64,000 nucleotides of DNA. Source: Snuella sedimenti. Lineage in GTDB: Bacteria; Bacteroidota; Bacteroidia; Flavobacteriales; Flavobacteriaceae. Position 1 is the first letter of the stretch, and the number at the start of each line of letters is the position of its first letter. The notes beneath the pieces were generated by a model that saw nothing but the letters and a program-made list of their open reading frames with translations, was not told the DNA's origin and did no database searches. The stretch lies in the NCBI RefSeq assembly GCF_016428595.1, contig NZ_JAELVQ010000001.1, positions 366,902 to 430,901 on the forward strand, written 5' to 3'. Shown piece by piece: positions 1 through 7,220 of the stretch. A program made the position numbers and the translations under genes.

Positions 1-15
1 GCTATTTTTGAGCTT

Positions 16-73
16 AATGGAAGGCATTTTTAAGTTGCATAGCAGGGCTATGGAATGAGAAAATGACAAAAAG
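16..73 (+). repeat. Dispersed intergenic repeat, copy 1
   Basis: This non-coding stretch contains GGAAGGCATTTTTAAGTTGC followed by CATAGCAGGGCTATG, a small hairpin. A clearly related sequence lies on the minus strand at 47905-47959 (GAAGGCTTTTTTGAGTCGC followed by ATAGTAGGGC). The two copies match over most of about 55 bases, so I call a dispersed intergenic repeat. Short reading frames running in from the left edge (for example one ending at base 33) are too short to identify. Confidence 0.45.
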
Positions 74-138
74 CAGGCTCAAAAGAGCAATTTTTTAACC
101 AATTGAAAAAAGTCAAGATGAGTTCAAACTTAAACATA

Positions 139-174
139 TAAGAGCCGGTACCTCTTAAAGGATTCCGGCTCTTA
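139..174 (+). terminator. Hairpin terminator
   Basis: A perfect 10-bp stem (TAAGAGCCGG at 139-148 pairing with CCGGCTCTTA at 165-174) is followed on the plus strand by AATTTTTAT. The T-run is on the plus side, so it would best terminate a gene entering from the left of the window. It could also help stop the minus-strand gene ending at 203. Confidence 0.6.
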
Positions 175-202
175 ATTTTTATAGTACAACCTCTTATTTT
201 GA

Positions 203-919
203 TCAATTTTTAGGTTGGGCCTCTTGTGCTTGAAGTGCCTGTTTCTGTCTTAGCAATTCTGTTTTTGTTAATTGAATTAAATTAAAATTTGGCGCCATTT
301 TAAGCGTCGCATCCAAAATATCGACAGCAGCATCAATATTCGCCTTTGTATCTTTATTATAAACAGACAGTGCATTTAAATAATTAAACGCGGCTTTTAA
401 GGAAACCTGATATGGTGTTTGCGTTTCATAAAATGCTTTTGTCATATCGTCTTTAGCATTTGCCAAACCATAGGTAATATGCTTATCGGCTTCCGCAAAT
501 TGTTGTGTCTGTAAATTCAATTCAGCCAACTCATAAGCAATTAATGCATTGGCATTTCTTTTAAACATTTCTTCAAAAAACCCTATCGCCAACTTTGGTT
601 GTTTAACCGCTTTTAAGGAAACTGCTTTAACCTCAACAGCAATATCGGAATCTGTCGTACTTTTTTCCACTCCAATTGTATTTAAGGCCTGCATGTATTT
701 CCCTTCGCTCATATAAATATAAGCCAATGTATCCTTTCTGGCTTGGGATGGTGACAACACATTTAAATGCGTCATTGCATTAATGATGCCCTGAACATCT
801 CCTTGCACCTTCATTTGCTTATAATAAGCTTCATAATGCTTTACTAAATCTGAATTATTTTGCGCATTTAACTGAACAGCCCCTGCTAATAACAAAATCA
901 ATACCACTAATCGTTTCAT
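203..919 (-). CDS. Secreted TPR-like protein of unknown role
   Basis: The 238-residue protein begins with a signal peptide (MKRLVVLILLLAGAVQLNAQ, cleavage expected after NAQ). The mature part is helical and looks like degenerate tetratricopeptide repeats: an Asp-Thr-Leu-Ala-Tyr-Ile-Tyr helix pair near residues 62-75, an AIGFFEEMFKRN helix near 110-122, an AYELAELNLQTQ helix near 128-139 and a KAAFNYLNALSVYN helix near 174-187. It is expected in the periplasm or at the outer membrane. Such proteins are common in flavobacteria and usually act as scaffolds, but no partner is evident. It stands alone, with a 480-base non-coding region upstream. Confidence 0.75.
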   Translation of the reverse strand: MKRLVVLILLLAGAVQLNAQNNSDLVKHYEAYYKQMKVQGDVQGIINAMTHLNVLSPSQARKDTLAYIYMSEGKYMQALNTIGVEKSTTDSDIAVEVKAVSLKAVKQPKLAIGFFEEMFKRNANALIAYELAELNLQTQQFAEADKHITYGLANAKDDMTKAFYETQTPYQVSLKAAFNYLNALSVYNKDTKANIDAAVDILDATLKMAPNFNLIQLTKTELLRQKQALQAQEAQPKN

Positions 920-1401
920 CTTTTCTATAAATTATAATTTTGAGTTGCTAAAACTAAAAAAAATTAACATTTAAACTCTTAAAAGAATGCTAATTATTCA
1001 TGTTTATTAAATAATAATGAAATTTTAAATCCACACTACTATCAAATTAGCATCGACTACTTCTAATTGTTGAGTTCCTAGAACCAATACCCTTTTCCAA
1101 ATTAAAGAATTGAAAATGACATAAACTGTACTCATATATCATCTCGGGCACATTTAAAAAGCGAGACACAACAAGACTTTTACATTTCCAACAAACACCC
1201 TTATATCCATTTGACAATTAATGTTTTACCATCAACTTTCCGTCTAACTCATTTTTAAAGGATTAAAAGCATTCCTGAAAAATCTAAACTATAATTAGTA
1301 TAAGTTCAAAAAAAGCCTTAAAATAGTGTATTAGAAACACCTATTTTTAGGTTAGCTTATAAAAAATAAGTACCTTTAATAGCATTAATTTATTATTGAT
1401 T
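920..1401. other. Intergenic region with divergent promoters
   Basis: This AT-rich spacer separates the divergent starts of the TPR-like gene (919, minus) and the CBS gene (1402, plus). I see no convincing ORF, RNA or repeat in it. A TACCTTTA sequence near 1371 resembles the TAnnTTTG -7 box and may serve the CBS gene. Confidence 0.4.
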
Positions 1402-1872
1402 ATGGGAATAAAAAGTTTTCAAGGCGCTAGAAGACAGCAGGCCAATACAGCAGATACTACACCTTTTAAAGTAAGCGACTATATGAGCACCGATTTGATT
1501 ACCTTTTCTCCGGACCAATCAATTGAAAGCGTAATAGAGACACTTATTAAAAACAAAATATCCGGTGGCCCAGTAGTTAATGATAAAGACGAATTGGTTG
1601 GCATCATATCGGAAGGTGACTGTATAAAACAAATAAGTGAAAGTCGTTACTACAATATGCCAATGCAAGATAAGACAATAGAAAAGCACATGGCTACTAA
1701 TGTAGAAACCATTGATGGCAATATGAACATTTTTGATGCAGCCAACAAATTTTTACAAGCAAAACGTCGTCGTTTCCCTATTGTAGAACATGGCAAGTTA
1801 GTAGGCTTAATAAGCCAGAAAGACATTCTTAAAGCAGCTATGGAACTCAAAGGGCAAAACTGGTGGAAATAA
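1402..1872 (+). CDS. CBS-domain pair protein
   Basis: The 156-residue protein consists almost entirely of two CBS domains (about residues 25-80 and 90-148), containing VGIISEGDCIKQ and LVGLISQKDIL. CBS pairs (Bateman modules) bind adenosyl nucleotides and act as energy sensors, but no effector domain is attached and no ligand can be read from sequence. The frame stays open two codons upstream to a TTG at 1396. I take the ATG at 1402 (MGIKSFQGARR) because the N-terminus GIKSFQGAR is typical of flavobacterial members. It is monocistronic and converges with the next gene. Confidence 0.85.
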   Translation: MGIKSFQGARRQQANTADTTPFKVSDYMSTDLITFSPDQSIESVIETLIKNKISGGPVVNDKDELVGIISEGDCIKQISESRYYNMPMQDKTIEKHMATNVETIDGNMNIFDAANKFLQAKRRRFPIVEHGKLVGLISQKDILKAAMELKGQNWWK

Positions 1873-1876
1873 TGAT

Positions 1877-2587
1877 CTAGCGCTTCATTTCGTCCGAAAT
1901 TATCTTTGCTTGTGGAAGATCTGTTAGTATCAACTTTTGTGAAGGACCGCTTTCTAGAGCCGCTATTTTCGAATAGCTTAAGTTCTCCATGGGCGCTTTC
2001 AAGGTTTTCCATTTAGCAATACCTCCAACCGTTATTATTTCGCCTACTTCTAAAATCCTTTCGGTATATCGCAAGGTTTTATTAAATCCAAAAAAGTTTG
2101 TACTCTCAACACCATAATACTCCAGTACTTTTTGAAACTCTGGAGTGGGATCGTTAAAGAATCCCGAAGACACCCTTTTATCTTCAACAAAATAGGCATC
2201 ATAATTTTTAGGCATTTTAGTTGGCTTAACCATAACAACCTCTCCTTGCTGCTCTATAAAAAAGTCTTGTATATTTTCTTGAGAAACAATAGTCTTCCAA
2301 TACGAACTTTTACCCGAGCTTTTCTTCTGAGCAATTTTTATAGTATATGCAACACACGCCCGCTTGCTTAACGGCGTAACAAAGGGTTCATGAGCATGCA
2401 AGACTTTGCCCGTTAATTTTGTTAGCTCATTGGTTCTAAATTGAAGAATCTTCTTGGGTTTAAACTTAGACAACCGCCTTAACACTCTTTGTTTTCTGTT
2501 AAAATAATAAGCACTGGCCATTAACAAAACAACTATAGCAATCATAATTGAGACAACAAGACCTTTGGATTCCAGCATTAAGATCAT
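1877..2587 (-). CDS. GIDE-domain-like single-pass membrane protein
   Basis: This 236-residue protein has one N-terminal transmembrane helix (about residues 10-27) and a soluble domain. The domain pattern (LTGKVLHAHEPFVTPLS, then CVAYTIKI, then a closing RYTERILEVGEII with TVGGIAKW) resembles the GIDE domain of the MUL1/MULAN E3 ligase family, which has bacterial members lacking the RING finger. No RING is present here, so ubiquitin ligase activity is not expected. Role in the cell is unknown. A second ATG four codons in (MLESKGL) is an alternative start. Confidence 0.6.
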   Translation of the reverse strand: MILMLESKGLVVSIMIAIVVLLMASAYYFNRKQRVLRRLSKFKPKKILQFRTNELTKLTGKVLHAHEPFVTPLSKRACVAYTIKIAQKKSSGKSSYWKTIVSQENIQDFFIEQQGEVVMVKPTKMPKNYDAYFVEDKRVSSGFFNDPTPEFQKVLEYYGVESTNFFGFNKTLRYTERILEVGEIITVGGIAKWKTLKAPMENLSYSKIAALESGPSQKLILTDLPQAKIISDEMKR

Positions 2588-2635
2588 ATAAATTGGTTTG
2601 TATATAAGTTAATTTATTTCTCTAAATGTTACATT

Positions 2636-2986
2636 TTACGACTCTCTTTTTACCAATGCAAAATAATCTCCCTCCAAAGGCAAATACCCTTGATCGTACA
2701 CAAAATAATATACGGTACCCGCTTTTGTGGTATATATACTTGTAAAGTAATTAAAATCGAAGCCCTTTTCTATAAGTTTAGCACGCGATGTTTTTGTTTT
2801 TTGTTCGGGGTTGAGTGCCTCTAAAATCCTGTAATTTTTACGAAGTCTGTTGTTTGTATTCCGTATTAAGTTTTTACTATCCTTGTTCACCCTATTATTA
2901 TAGGTATTTCTACAAGCATCATCACAAAATTTCTTATCGATTCTACCAACCAGGTTGCTTCCACATTCCAAGCATTGTTTCGTCAT
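2636..2986 (-). CDS. Small zinc-ribbon protein
   Basis: The 116-residue protein opens with a CxxC...C...C zinc ribbon (CLECGSNLVGRIDKKFCDDAC, cysteines at 5, 8, 21 and 25) followed by a basic Asn/Arg-rich helix and a C-terminal beta-rich part. It is a conserved Bacteroidota protein of unknown function; zinc binding is a firm inference, nucleic-acid binding only a possibility from the basic stretch. Its stop is 2 bases from the start of the acetyltransferase reading in the same direction, so the two are probably cotranscribed. Confidence 0.7.
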   Translation of the reverse strand: MTKQCLECGSNLVGRIDKKFCDDACRNTYNNRVNKDSKNLIRNTNNRLRKNYRILEALNPEQKTKTSRAKLIEKGFDFNYFTSIYTTKAGTVYYFVYDQGYLPLEGDYFALVKRES

Positions 2987-2988
2987 AA

Positions 2989-3519
2989 TTATTGATTTTC
3001 TATTTTATACCATCGTAATTGAAGTTGTTCCTTTTCATAGAAAAAATCTTCTATATACAATAAACCTAATTTAAGAAGCACCCTATGTGATGCTTGATTT
3101 CCTTTTTCTGTAATACCATAAACGGTTTTCAAGCGCATTGTATTAAATGCATACTCCAAAGCTGCTTTACCCGACTCTGTCGCATAGCCCTTTCCCCAAT
3201 ATCTAGGTATTAACCGATAACCTATATCATAAAAATTAGAAACATTGTTTAAGGTTTCTTCCGTATTTAATTTTAAGCCCGACCAACCTATAAAATCGCC
3301 TGAAGATTTTTCAATTACTGACCACCTTCCAATACCCCGGACTTCATATTGTTCTAAAACTCCATCGATTATTTTCTTCGATTCCCCAATAGATTTTACA
3401 GGTTTATTCCCTAGGTATCTATGAACTATAGGATTTGAATCCAGCTCAAACATGCCTTCTAAATCTGTCGGCAGCATGCTTCTTAAAATTAACCGTTCTG
3501 TTTCTATAAAAAATTTCAT
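2989..3519 (-). CDS. GNAT family N-acetyltransferase (RimJ/RimL type)
   Basis: This 176-residue enzyme begins IETERLILRSM, the usual opening of Acetyltransf_3 proteins. It carries the acetyl-CoA binding loop as RYWGKGYATESGKAAL near residues 107-122 and a closing ASHRVLLKLGL segment. It transfers an acetyl group from acetyl-CoA to an unidentified amine. It lies directly upstream of the zinc-ribbon gene on the same strand and downstream of two DinB-like genes, forming a minus-strand run of small conserved genes. Confidence 0.85.
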   Translation of the reverse strand: MKFFIETERLILRSMLPTDLEGMFELDSNPIVHRYLGNKPVKSIGESKKIIDGVLEQYEVRGIGRWSVIEKSSGDFIGWSGLKLNTEETLNNVSNFYDIGYRLIPRYWGKGYATESGKAALEYAFNTMRLKTVYGITEKGNQASHRVLLKLGLLYIEDFFYEKEQLQLRWYKIENQ

Positions 3520-3541
3520 ATGGAAATCTTATTACTTTTAC

Positions 3542-4066
3542 TTATTGGTTTAAAATCGAAATGTAAGCCTTCCAAGGACCTACTTCTCCTTTATACTGCT
3601 TAGCCATAGTTCTTGCAATTTGTGCTATGTGTGCCAAATCGTGGGTTACCCATGTAGCCAATAATTGTTTTAGGGTAACTTCTCCCAATTCTGGGTGCAA
3701 TCCTTTTAACCCCAGTTGCTCATCAGATACATTTAAAGCCCTAAAGTACTCTAAGTTTTTAATTCGCAATTCTGTAAACATGTCCAACAATTGAATAAGT
3801 GTTTTCCCCTTTGAACTTTCAAACTGTGCAAAACGATCGAAAGGCTCAAATCTTTTGTCAATATTATCCCCTAAAATGATATTAATCCGTTCTATCCAAT
3901 CTGTCTTTTCTCCATGAATAAGATGTCCTACCACATCAAATGGACTCCAAGTCTCTTCCCCTTCATTACTGTAAACCCATACATCAGACAACCCTGTAAG
4001 CAATGTCTTTAAAACATAAGGGGTTCGCTCCAAAATTTCTAACGCTTTTTCTGTTGTATATTCCAT
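3542..4066 (-). CDS. DinB-like four-helix protein (second of a pair)
   Basis: This 174-residue DinB superfamily protein shows the metal-ligand histidines expected of the family: DVVGHLIHGEKTDW near residues 48-61 and HDLAHIAQIART near 142-153. DinB-like proteins are metal-binding helical bundles related to bacillithiol or mycothiol transferases; the substrate is unknown. The frame is open upstream to a TTG at 4084, but that would overlap the preceding gene, so I choose the ATG at 4066 (MEYTTEKAL), 11 bases after the upstream stop. Paired with the adjacent DinB gene, it could be a product of tandem duplication. Confidence 0.8.
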   Translation of the reverse strand: MEYTTEKALEILERTPYVLKTLLTGLSDVWVYSNEGEETWSPFDVVGHLIHGEKTDWIERINIILGDNIDKRFEPFDRFAQFESSKGKTLIQLLDMFTELRIKNLEYFRALNVSDEQLGLKGLHPELGEVTLKQLLATWVTHDLAHIAQIARTMAKQYKGEVGPWKAYISILNQ

Positions 4067-4077
4067 TAAAACTTTAT

Positions 4078-4587
4078 TTACCAATTACCAGCATAATTTA
4101 GATCGTGGGCACTATTTGTATTTAAAAATTTGTATTGAAGACTCAAAATTTGTCGCATGTGCAAATAATCGTGAGCTAACCAGTTATCCAAAAACAGTTT
4201 AGCAGACATAACCCCAAGTTTTGGATGCCTTATACTTTGTTCCCAATTGGTATTAAGCTCTCCTTGTAACCAAGCAATGGATTTTTCACGCTCTTGTAAA
4301 AAAGCATCCACAACCATATTATAGTCCTTAGACATATAATCGCGATCTAAAACCCAAGCTTCCGGACTAATGGAAGGCATTTCATAATCTGGCTTTTCAA
4401 ATATATACTTTATACGTGCTCTAAAATCTTCACGTTCTTCATCCAATAAATGGCATGCTATTTCCAACAAACACCATTTTTTAGTATCTGGTCGCCAGAG
4501 ATAAACTTCTTTTGGCTTAGGCAACAGTAAGCCTTTAAAAATAAGCTTATTTGCCTCTAATTGATTGATTATAGCATTAATGGTCAT
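4078..4587 (-). CDS. DinB-like protein (first of a pair)
   Basis: The 169-residue protein has the family's histidine motifs LLEIACHLLDEEREDF near residue 40 and NWLAHDYLHMRQIL near residue 137, so it probably binds a divalent metal. It is only distantly similar to its neighbour. It is the first gene of the minus-strand run that continues through the second DinB-like protein. Just upstream (4608-4618) lies one of the direct repeats that bracket the accessory island, so this gene is likely the last core gene on that side. Confidence 0.75.
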   Translation of the reverse strand: MTINAIINQLEANKLIFKGLLLPKPKEVYLWRPDTKKWCLLEIACHLLDEEREDFRARIKYIFEKPDYEMPSISPEAWVLDRDYMSKDYNMVVDAFLQEREKSIAWLQGELNTNWEQSIRHPKLGVMSAKLFLDNWLAHDYLHMRQILSLQYKFLNTNSAHDLNYAGNW

Positions 4588-4607
4588 AGCTCACAAATAA
4601 CTGATTG

Positions 4608-4630
4608 CCAATATACAAGGCAGCTATATA
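4608..4630. repeat. Island-edge repeat, left
   Basis: CCAATATACAA at 4608-4618 recurs in direct orientation at 8751-8761. The overlapping AGGCAGCTATATA at 4618-4630 recurs inverted at 5520-5532. Together with CGTTTACAAACG at 4924-4935 and 8773-8784 these repeats bracket a block of accessory genes. I infer traces of integration; no integrase is present in the block. Confidence 0.35.
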
Positions 4631-4670
4631 CAATATGGGACAAGCATCTTCTTTTTTTTAAGATTAAACA

Positions 4671-4898
4671 TTAATTCCTCAACTTTTTAAGGAAAGACTT
4701 CGCTAAATTTATGGTAACCGCCGTAAGCACAACTCCTGAGAATATCGCAATTAAATCAGCGCTATCTTCACTTAAATATCTGTCTGCGCCAAAGTATTCT
4801 ATTATCCATGTAGATATTAAAGTATAAAATGAAAACAATGCTACAAATACGAATATTTTCAGAATGATGTTAAATAAGTTTTCTACAAAGTCTTTCAC
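4671..4898 (-). CDS. Small two-helix membrane protein
   Basis: This 75-residue protein has two predicted transmembrane segments (about residues 10-32 and 44-66), separated by an acidic loop containing YLSEDSAD, and ends in the basic KSFLKKLRN. I do not recognise a family. It lies inside the repeat-bracketed accessory block, between the DinB pair and the RadC-like gene, and appears to be transcribed alone. Confidence 0.5.
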   Translation of the reverse strand: MKDFVENLFNIILKIFVFVALFSFYTLISTWIIEYFGADRYLSEDSADLIAIFSGVVLTAVTINLAKSFLKKLRN

Positions 4899-4923
4899 AG
4901 TTCTAAAGGTAAGGAATATTATC

Positions 4924-4935
4924 CGTTTACAAACG
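4924..4935. repeat. CGTTTACAAACG direct repeat, left copy
   Basis: The 12-mer is identical to 8773-8784, and a variant (CATTTACAAACG) follows at 8793-8804. The motif is nearly palindromic, as is typical of recombinase or regulator half-sites. Function is inferred only from its position at the island edges. Confidence 0.35.
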
Positions 4936-5000
4936 TTTGCAAAACATTAAGAAAATAACAACTATAGGCAAAGGGAAAGTAGTTACCCTAAAAATGTCTT

Positions 5001-5411
5001 CTAGCCCATTAAGCTAGTAAACTCCTTATCGTCGCATATGATTATATGGTCTAGCAGTTCTATGTTCAGAACTTCAGCTCCTCTCTTTATCTTCTCCGTA
5101 ATTTCCCTATCCGCTTCACTAGGAGCTGTATTCCCCGATGGGTGGTTGTGACAAAGTATTATCCTTTTACATTTCTTGGCTACCGCAAAGTTAAACACTT
5201 CTACAGGATCAATATTGTTTTGGTTCAATATACCTATTGTAAGCAGTTCTATATATTCAATATCGTTCTTGACGCTAAGTCCAATCGTCCAGAAGTATTC
5301 CTTTTTCCTATGCAGTTTGTTCTGTCTCAGAAGTATCTTGCGCATGATACGGGCAATGTCCCGTGAATCCTCTATTCGTGTGCTTTCGTTTTTGGGAATA
5401 CGTACGTTCAT
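5001..5411 (-). CDS. RadC/JAB-domain protein, short form
   Basis: At 136 residues this is the MPN/JAB part of RadC without the N-terminal helix-hairpin-helix domain of chromosomal RadC (about 220 residues). The JAMM metal site is seen as CHNHPSGNTAPSEADREI near residues 92-109, followed by LLDHIIICDD. Short RadC-like proteins of this kind are common on mobile elements and islands of Bacteroidota. The biochemical activity of RadC is unproven. It marks the accessory character of this block. Confidence 0.85.
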   Translation of the reverse strand: MNVRIPKNESTRIEDSRDIARIMRKILLRQNKLHRKKEYFWTIGLSVKNDIEYIELLTIGILNQNNIDPVEVFNFAVAKKCKRIILCHNHPSGNTAPSEADREITEKIKRGAEVLNIELLDHIIICDDKEFTSLMG

Positions 5412-5519
5412 TAGATTTTGGTTTTACCAAATATAAGATTATTCTGAATAAATCTAAAAAGAATCATCCAGTAATGAAAGGTTAGCCTATTAAATTATCA
5501 TTGAAATTTACCACTTGCT

Positions 5520-5532
5520 TATATAGCTGCCT
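5520..5532. repeat. Inverted partner of the island-edge repeat
   Basis: TATATAGCTGCCT is the exact reverse complement of 4618-4630. The surrounding 5500-5580 region is rich in imperfect TATATAGC/GGGAAC repeats and precedes the small ORF at 5615. The pair encloses the small membrane protein and RadC-like gene and could be the ends of a small insertion. Confidence 0.3.
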
Positions 5533-5614
5533 ATACAGGGAACTATATACAACATTACACCGATATATAGCTTCCCTTAATTTTAAAAATTAGCAATTAT
5601 ATAAAATTAAGGAA

Positions 5615-5788
5615 ATGAAAGCAATAAAAAATAAAAGAGCAAAAGCCTTTATAGAAGAAGTTATAGAAGTTTCAAAAAAACATGGTCTTAGTTTAGGGCA
5701 TGAAGATATTGGAGGTGGATTTATTGTAACAAATTATAAAAACGAGAATATTGAATGGCTTAAAGATTATATTTTAAGAGTTAGTTAA
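5615..5788 (+). CDS. 57-residue prophage-like microprotein
   Basis: ATG at 5615, just after AGGAA, opens a frame of 57 codons ending at the TAA at 5786-5788. The product is charged, with a helix KAFIEEVIEVSKKHG, a short beta segment GHEDIGGGFIV and a closing NIEWLKDYILRVS. Small proteins with the pattern V-x-x-K-H-x-L-S-x-x-H-E-D followed by a F-x-V strand and a C-terminal N-x-x-W-L helix occur in phages and mobile elements, function unknown. Its 3' end overlaps the convergent HEPN gene by 15 bases. Confidence 0.6.
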   Translation: MKAIKNKRAKAFIEEVIEVSKKHGLSLGHEDIGGGFIVTNYKNENIEWLKDYILRVS

Positions 5789-6247
5789 CCTATTTGATAA
5801 ATCTTCAAGCATATCAATCATAGTTAAAAGAAATCCATAATCACATTCCATAATTTCATTGTGAATGGTTTCATGCCCATACCTCCACTTCACAAAAGTA
5901 TTTGAATGAAAATCTAATTTTTCATCAAACCATGCTTTGAACTTTTCAAATGGAGTTTCACTTTGAGAAATATTCTTAAATGGAGTTTTAATAAAGTACG
6001 AAGTTAAAATCTGAAACTTTGTTTCATTTTTCAATTTGTCATATAGTATCCTTAATTCATGTTTTCTTATTGTTTTCCCTTGTTTTGAAAGCACATATTT
6101 AAAAAATAATTCTAAAGAAAAAGACAAGTTAACCACAACTGAAAACATCAACATTTCATAGTTATTTTCGTCAATATCTCTTTCTTCAAGACATCTTAAC
6201 CCAGCTTTTTTAAAACTTTTAGCATTAGCCAATAATAATTTATTCAT
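5774..6247 (-). CDS. HEPN-domain protein
   Basis: The 157-residue all-helical protein shows HEPN features: an N-terminal helix, then SFSLELFFKYVLSKQG with HELRILYDKL (residues 43-72), and near the C-terminus WRYGHETIHNE with R122-x6-H129, matching the R-x4-6-H ribonuclease signature. HEPN proteins are often RNase toxins or abortive-infection effectors; this one has no adjacent nucleotidyltransferase (MNT) antitoxin. Immediately upstream sits the IS1595-type element, so a former partner could have been lost. Toxicity is inference only. Confidence 0.5.
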   Translation of the reverse strand: MNKLLLANAKSFKKAGLRCLEERDIDENNYEMLMFSVVVNLSFSLELFFKYVLSKQGKTIRKHELRILYDKLKNETKFQILTSYFIKTPFKNISQSETPFEKFKAWFDEKLDFHSNTFVKWRYGHETIHNEIMECDYGFLLTMIDMLEDLSNRLTNS

Positions 6248-6301
6248 AACTATACTTTATTTACACCATATATTTGTATTTTGTATAAATAACTACTATA
6301 C

Positions 6302-7162
6302 TTGTATATGTTTAACAAAGAAGTAAAATCAGTTTTAGACTTAATCAAGGCTTTCCCCACAGAGCAGGATTGTATTGACCATTTAGAAATACTACGTTGG
6401 AACGGTAATGTTATAAGCCCTTTTGATTCTACTTCTAAAGTTTATAAATGTAAGAATAACCGTTACAAGTGCAAAAACACAGGAAAGTATTTTAACGTTA
6501 AGACCAATACTATTTTTGATAATACTAAAATGGAGCTTCAAAAGTGGTTCTTAGCTATTTGGATTGTTACTTCTCACAAAAAAGGTATTTCTAGTCTGCA
6601 ATTAAGCAGAGACTTAGGAATAACACAAAAAAGCGCATGGTTTATGCTTCAACGCATTAGAAACTGTTTTGGGTTGGACGATAACTAACAATTAGAGGGC
6701 GAAGTTGAAATGGATGAGACTTATGTAGGTGGCAAAAACGAAAACAGAAGTATCTCAATCAGACACGATAAATCAGAGGGAACATTAGAGCGATATAAAA
6801 AATCGACTGTATTCGGTATGGTCAAGAGAGAAGGTGAAGTAAGGGCTAAACACGTTCAAAACGCTTCTGAACTATCTTTAATCCCTGTTATATATGAGAA
6901 TGTAAATGTGGAAACTAAAGTCTATACAGACCAACATAAAAGCTATTCTAAACTAAAAAGAGTTTATGACCATAAAATCGTTAAACATAGCAAAGGACAA
7001 TATGTAAAAGGACGAGTAAGCACAAACACTATCGAAAGTTTTTGGGCAATATTGAAGCGTGGTATTTATGGAATATGCCTTTTTACTTCCAAAAAACATT
7101 TACAGTTATATGTAGACGAATTTGTCTTTAGATATAACACTAGAAAAGGAACTGAAAACTAA
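6302..7162 (+). pseudogene. IS1595-type transposase split by an in-frame stop
   Basis: Two collinear frames, 6302-6688 and 6710-7162, are in the same reading frame and separated only by the TAA at 6686-6688; the codons between read QLEGEVE. The likely start is the ATG at 6308 (MFNKEVKSV). The first part has a degenerate zinc ribbon (YKCKNNRYKCKNTGKYF) and the KKGISSLQLSRDLG helix-turn-helix. The second has the DDE-type core: MDETYVGG, YTDQHKSY and NTIESFWAILKRG. The family is IS1595 (ISXO2-like). Full function needs readthrough, so it is probably inactive. I could not define terminal repeats. A TATATTTG box at 6271-6278 is a plausible promoter. Confidence 0.8.
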
Positions 7163-7220
7163 AGATTTAATTTACTTTTGTGTAACATTGAGAATAGAAT
7201 AACTTATAAACAGTTAATCG

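Noticed and set aside
6261..7187. TTTACAC/GTGTAA as ends of the IS1595-type element
   Set aside because: Only six matching bases, so the terminal inverted repeats could not be set.
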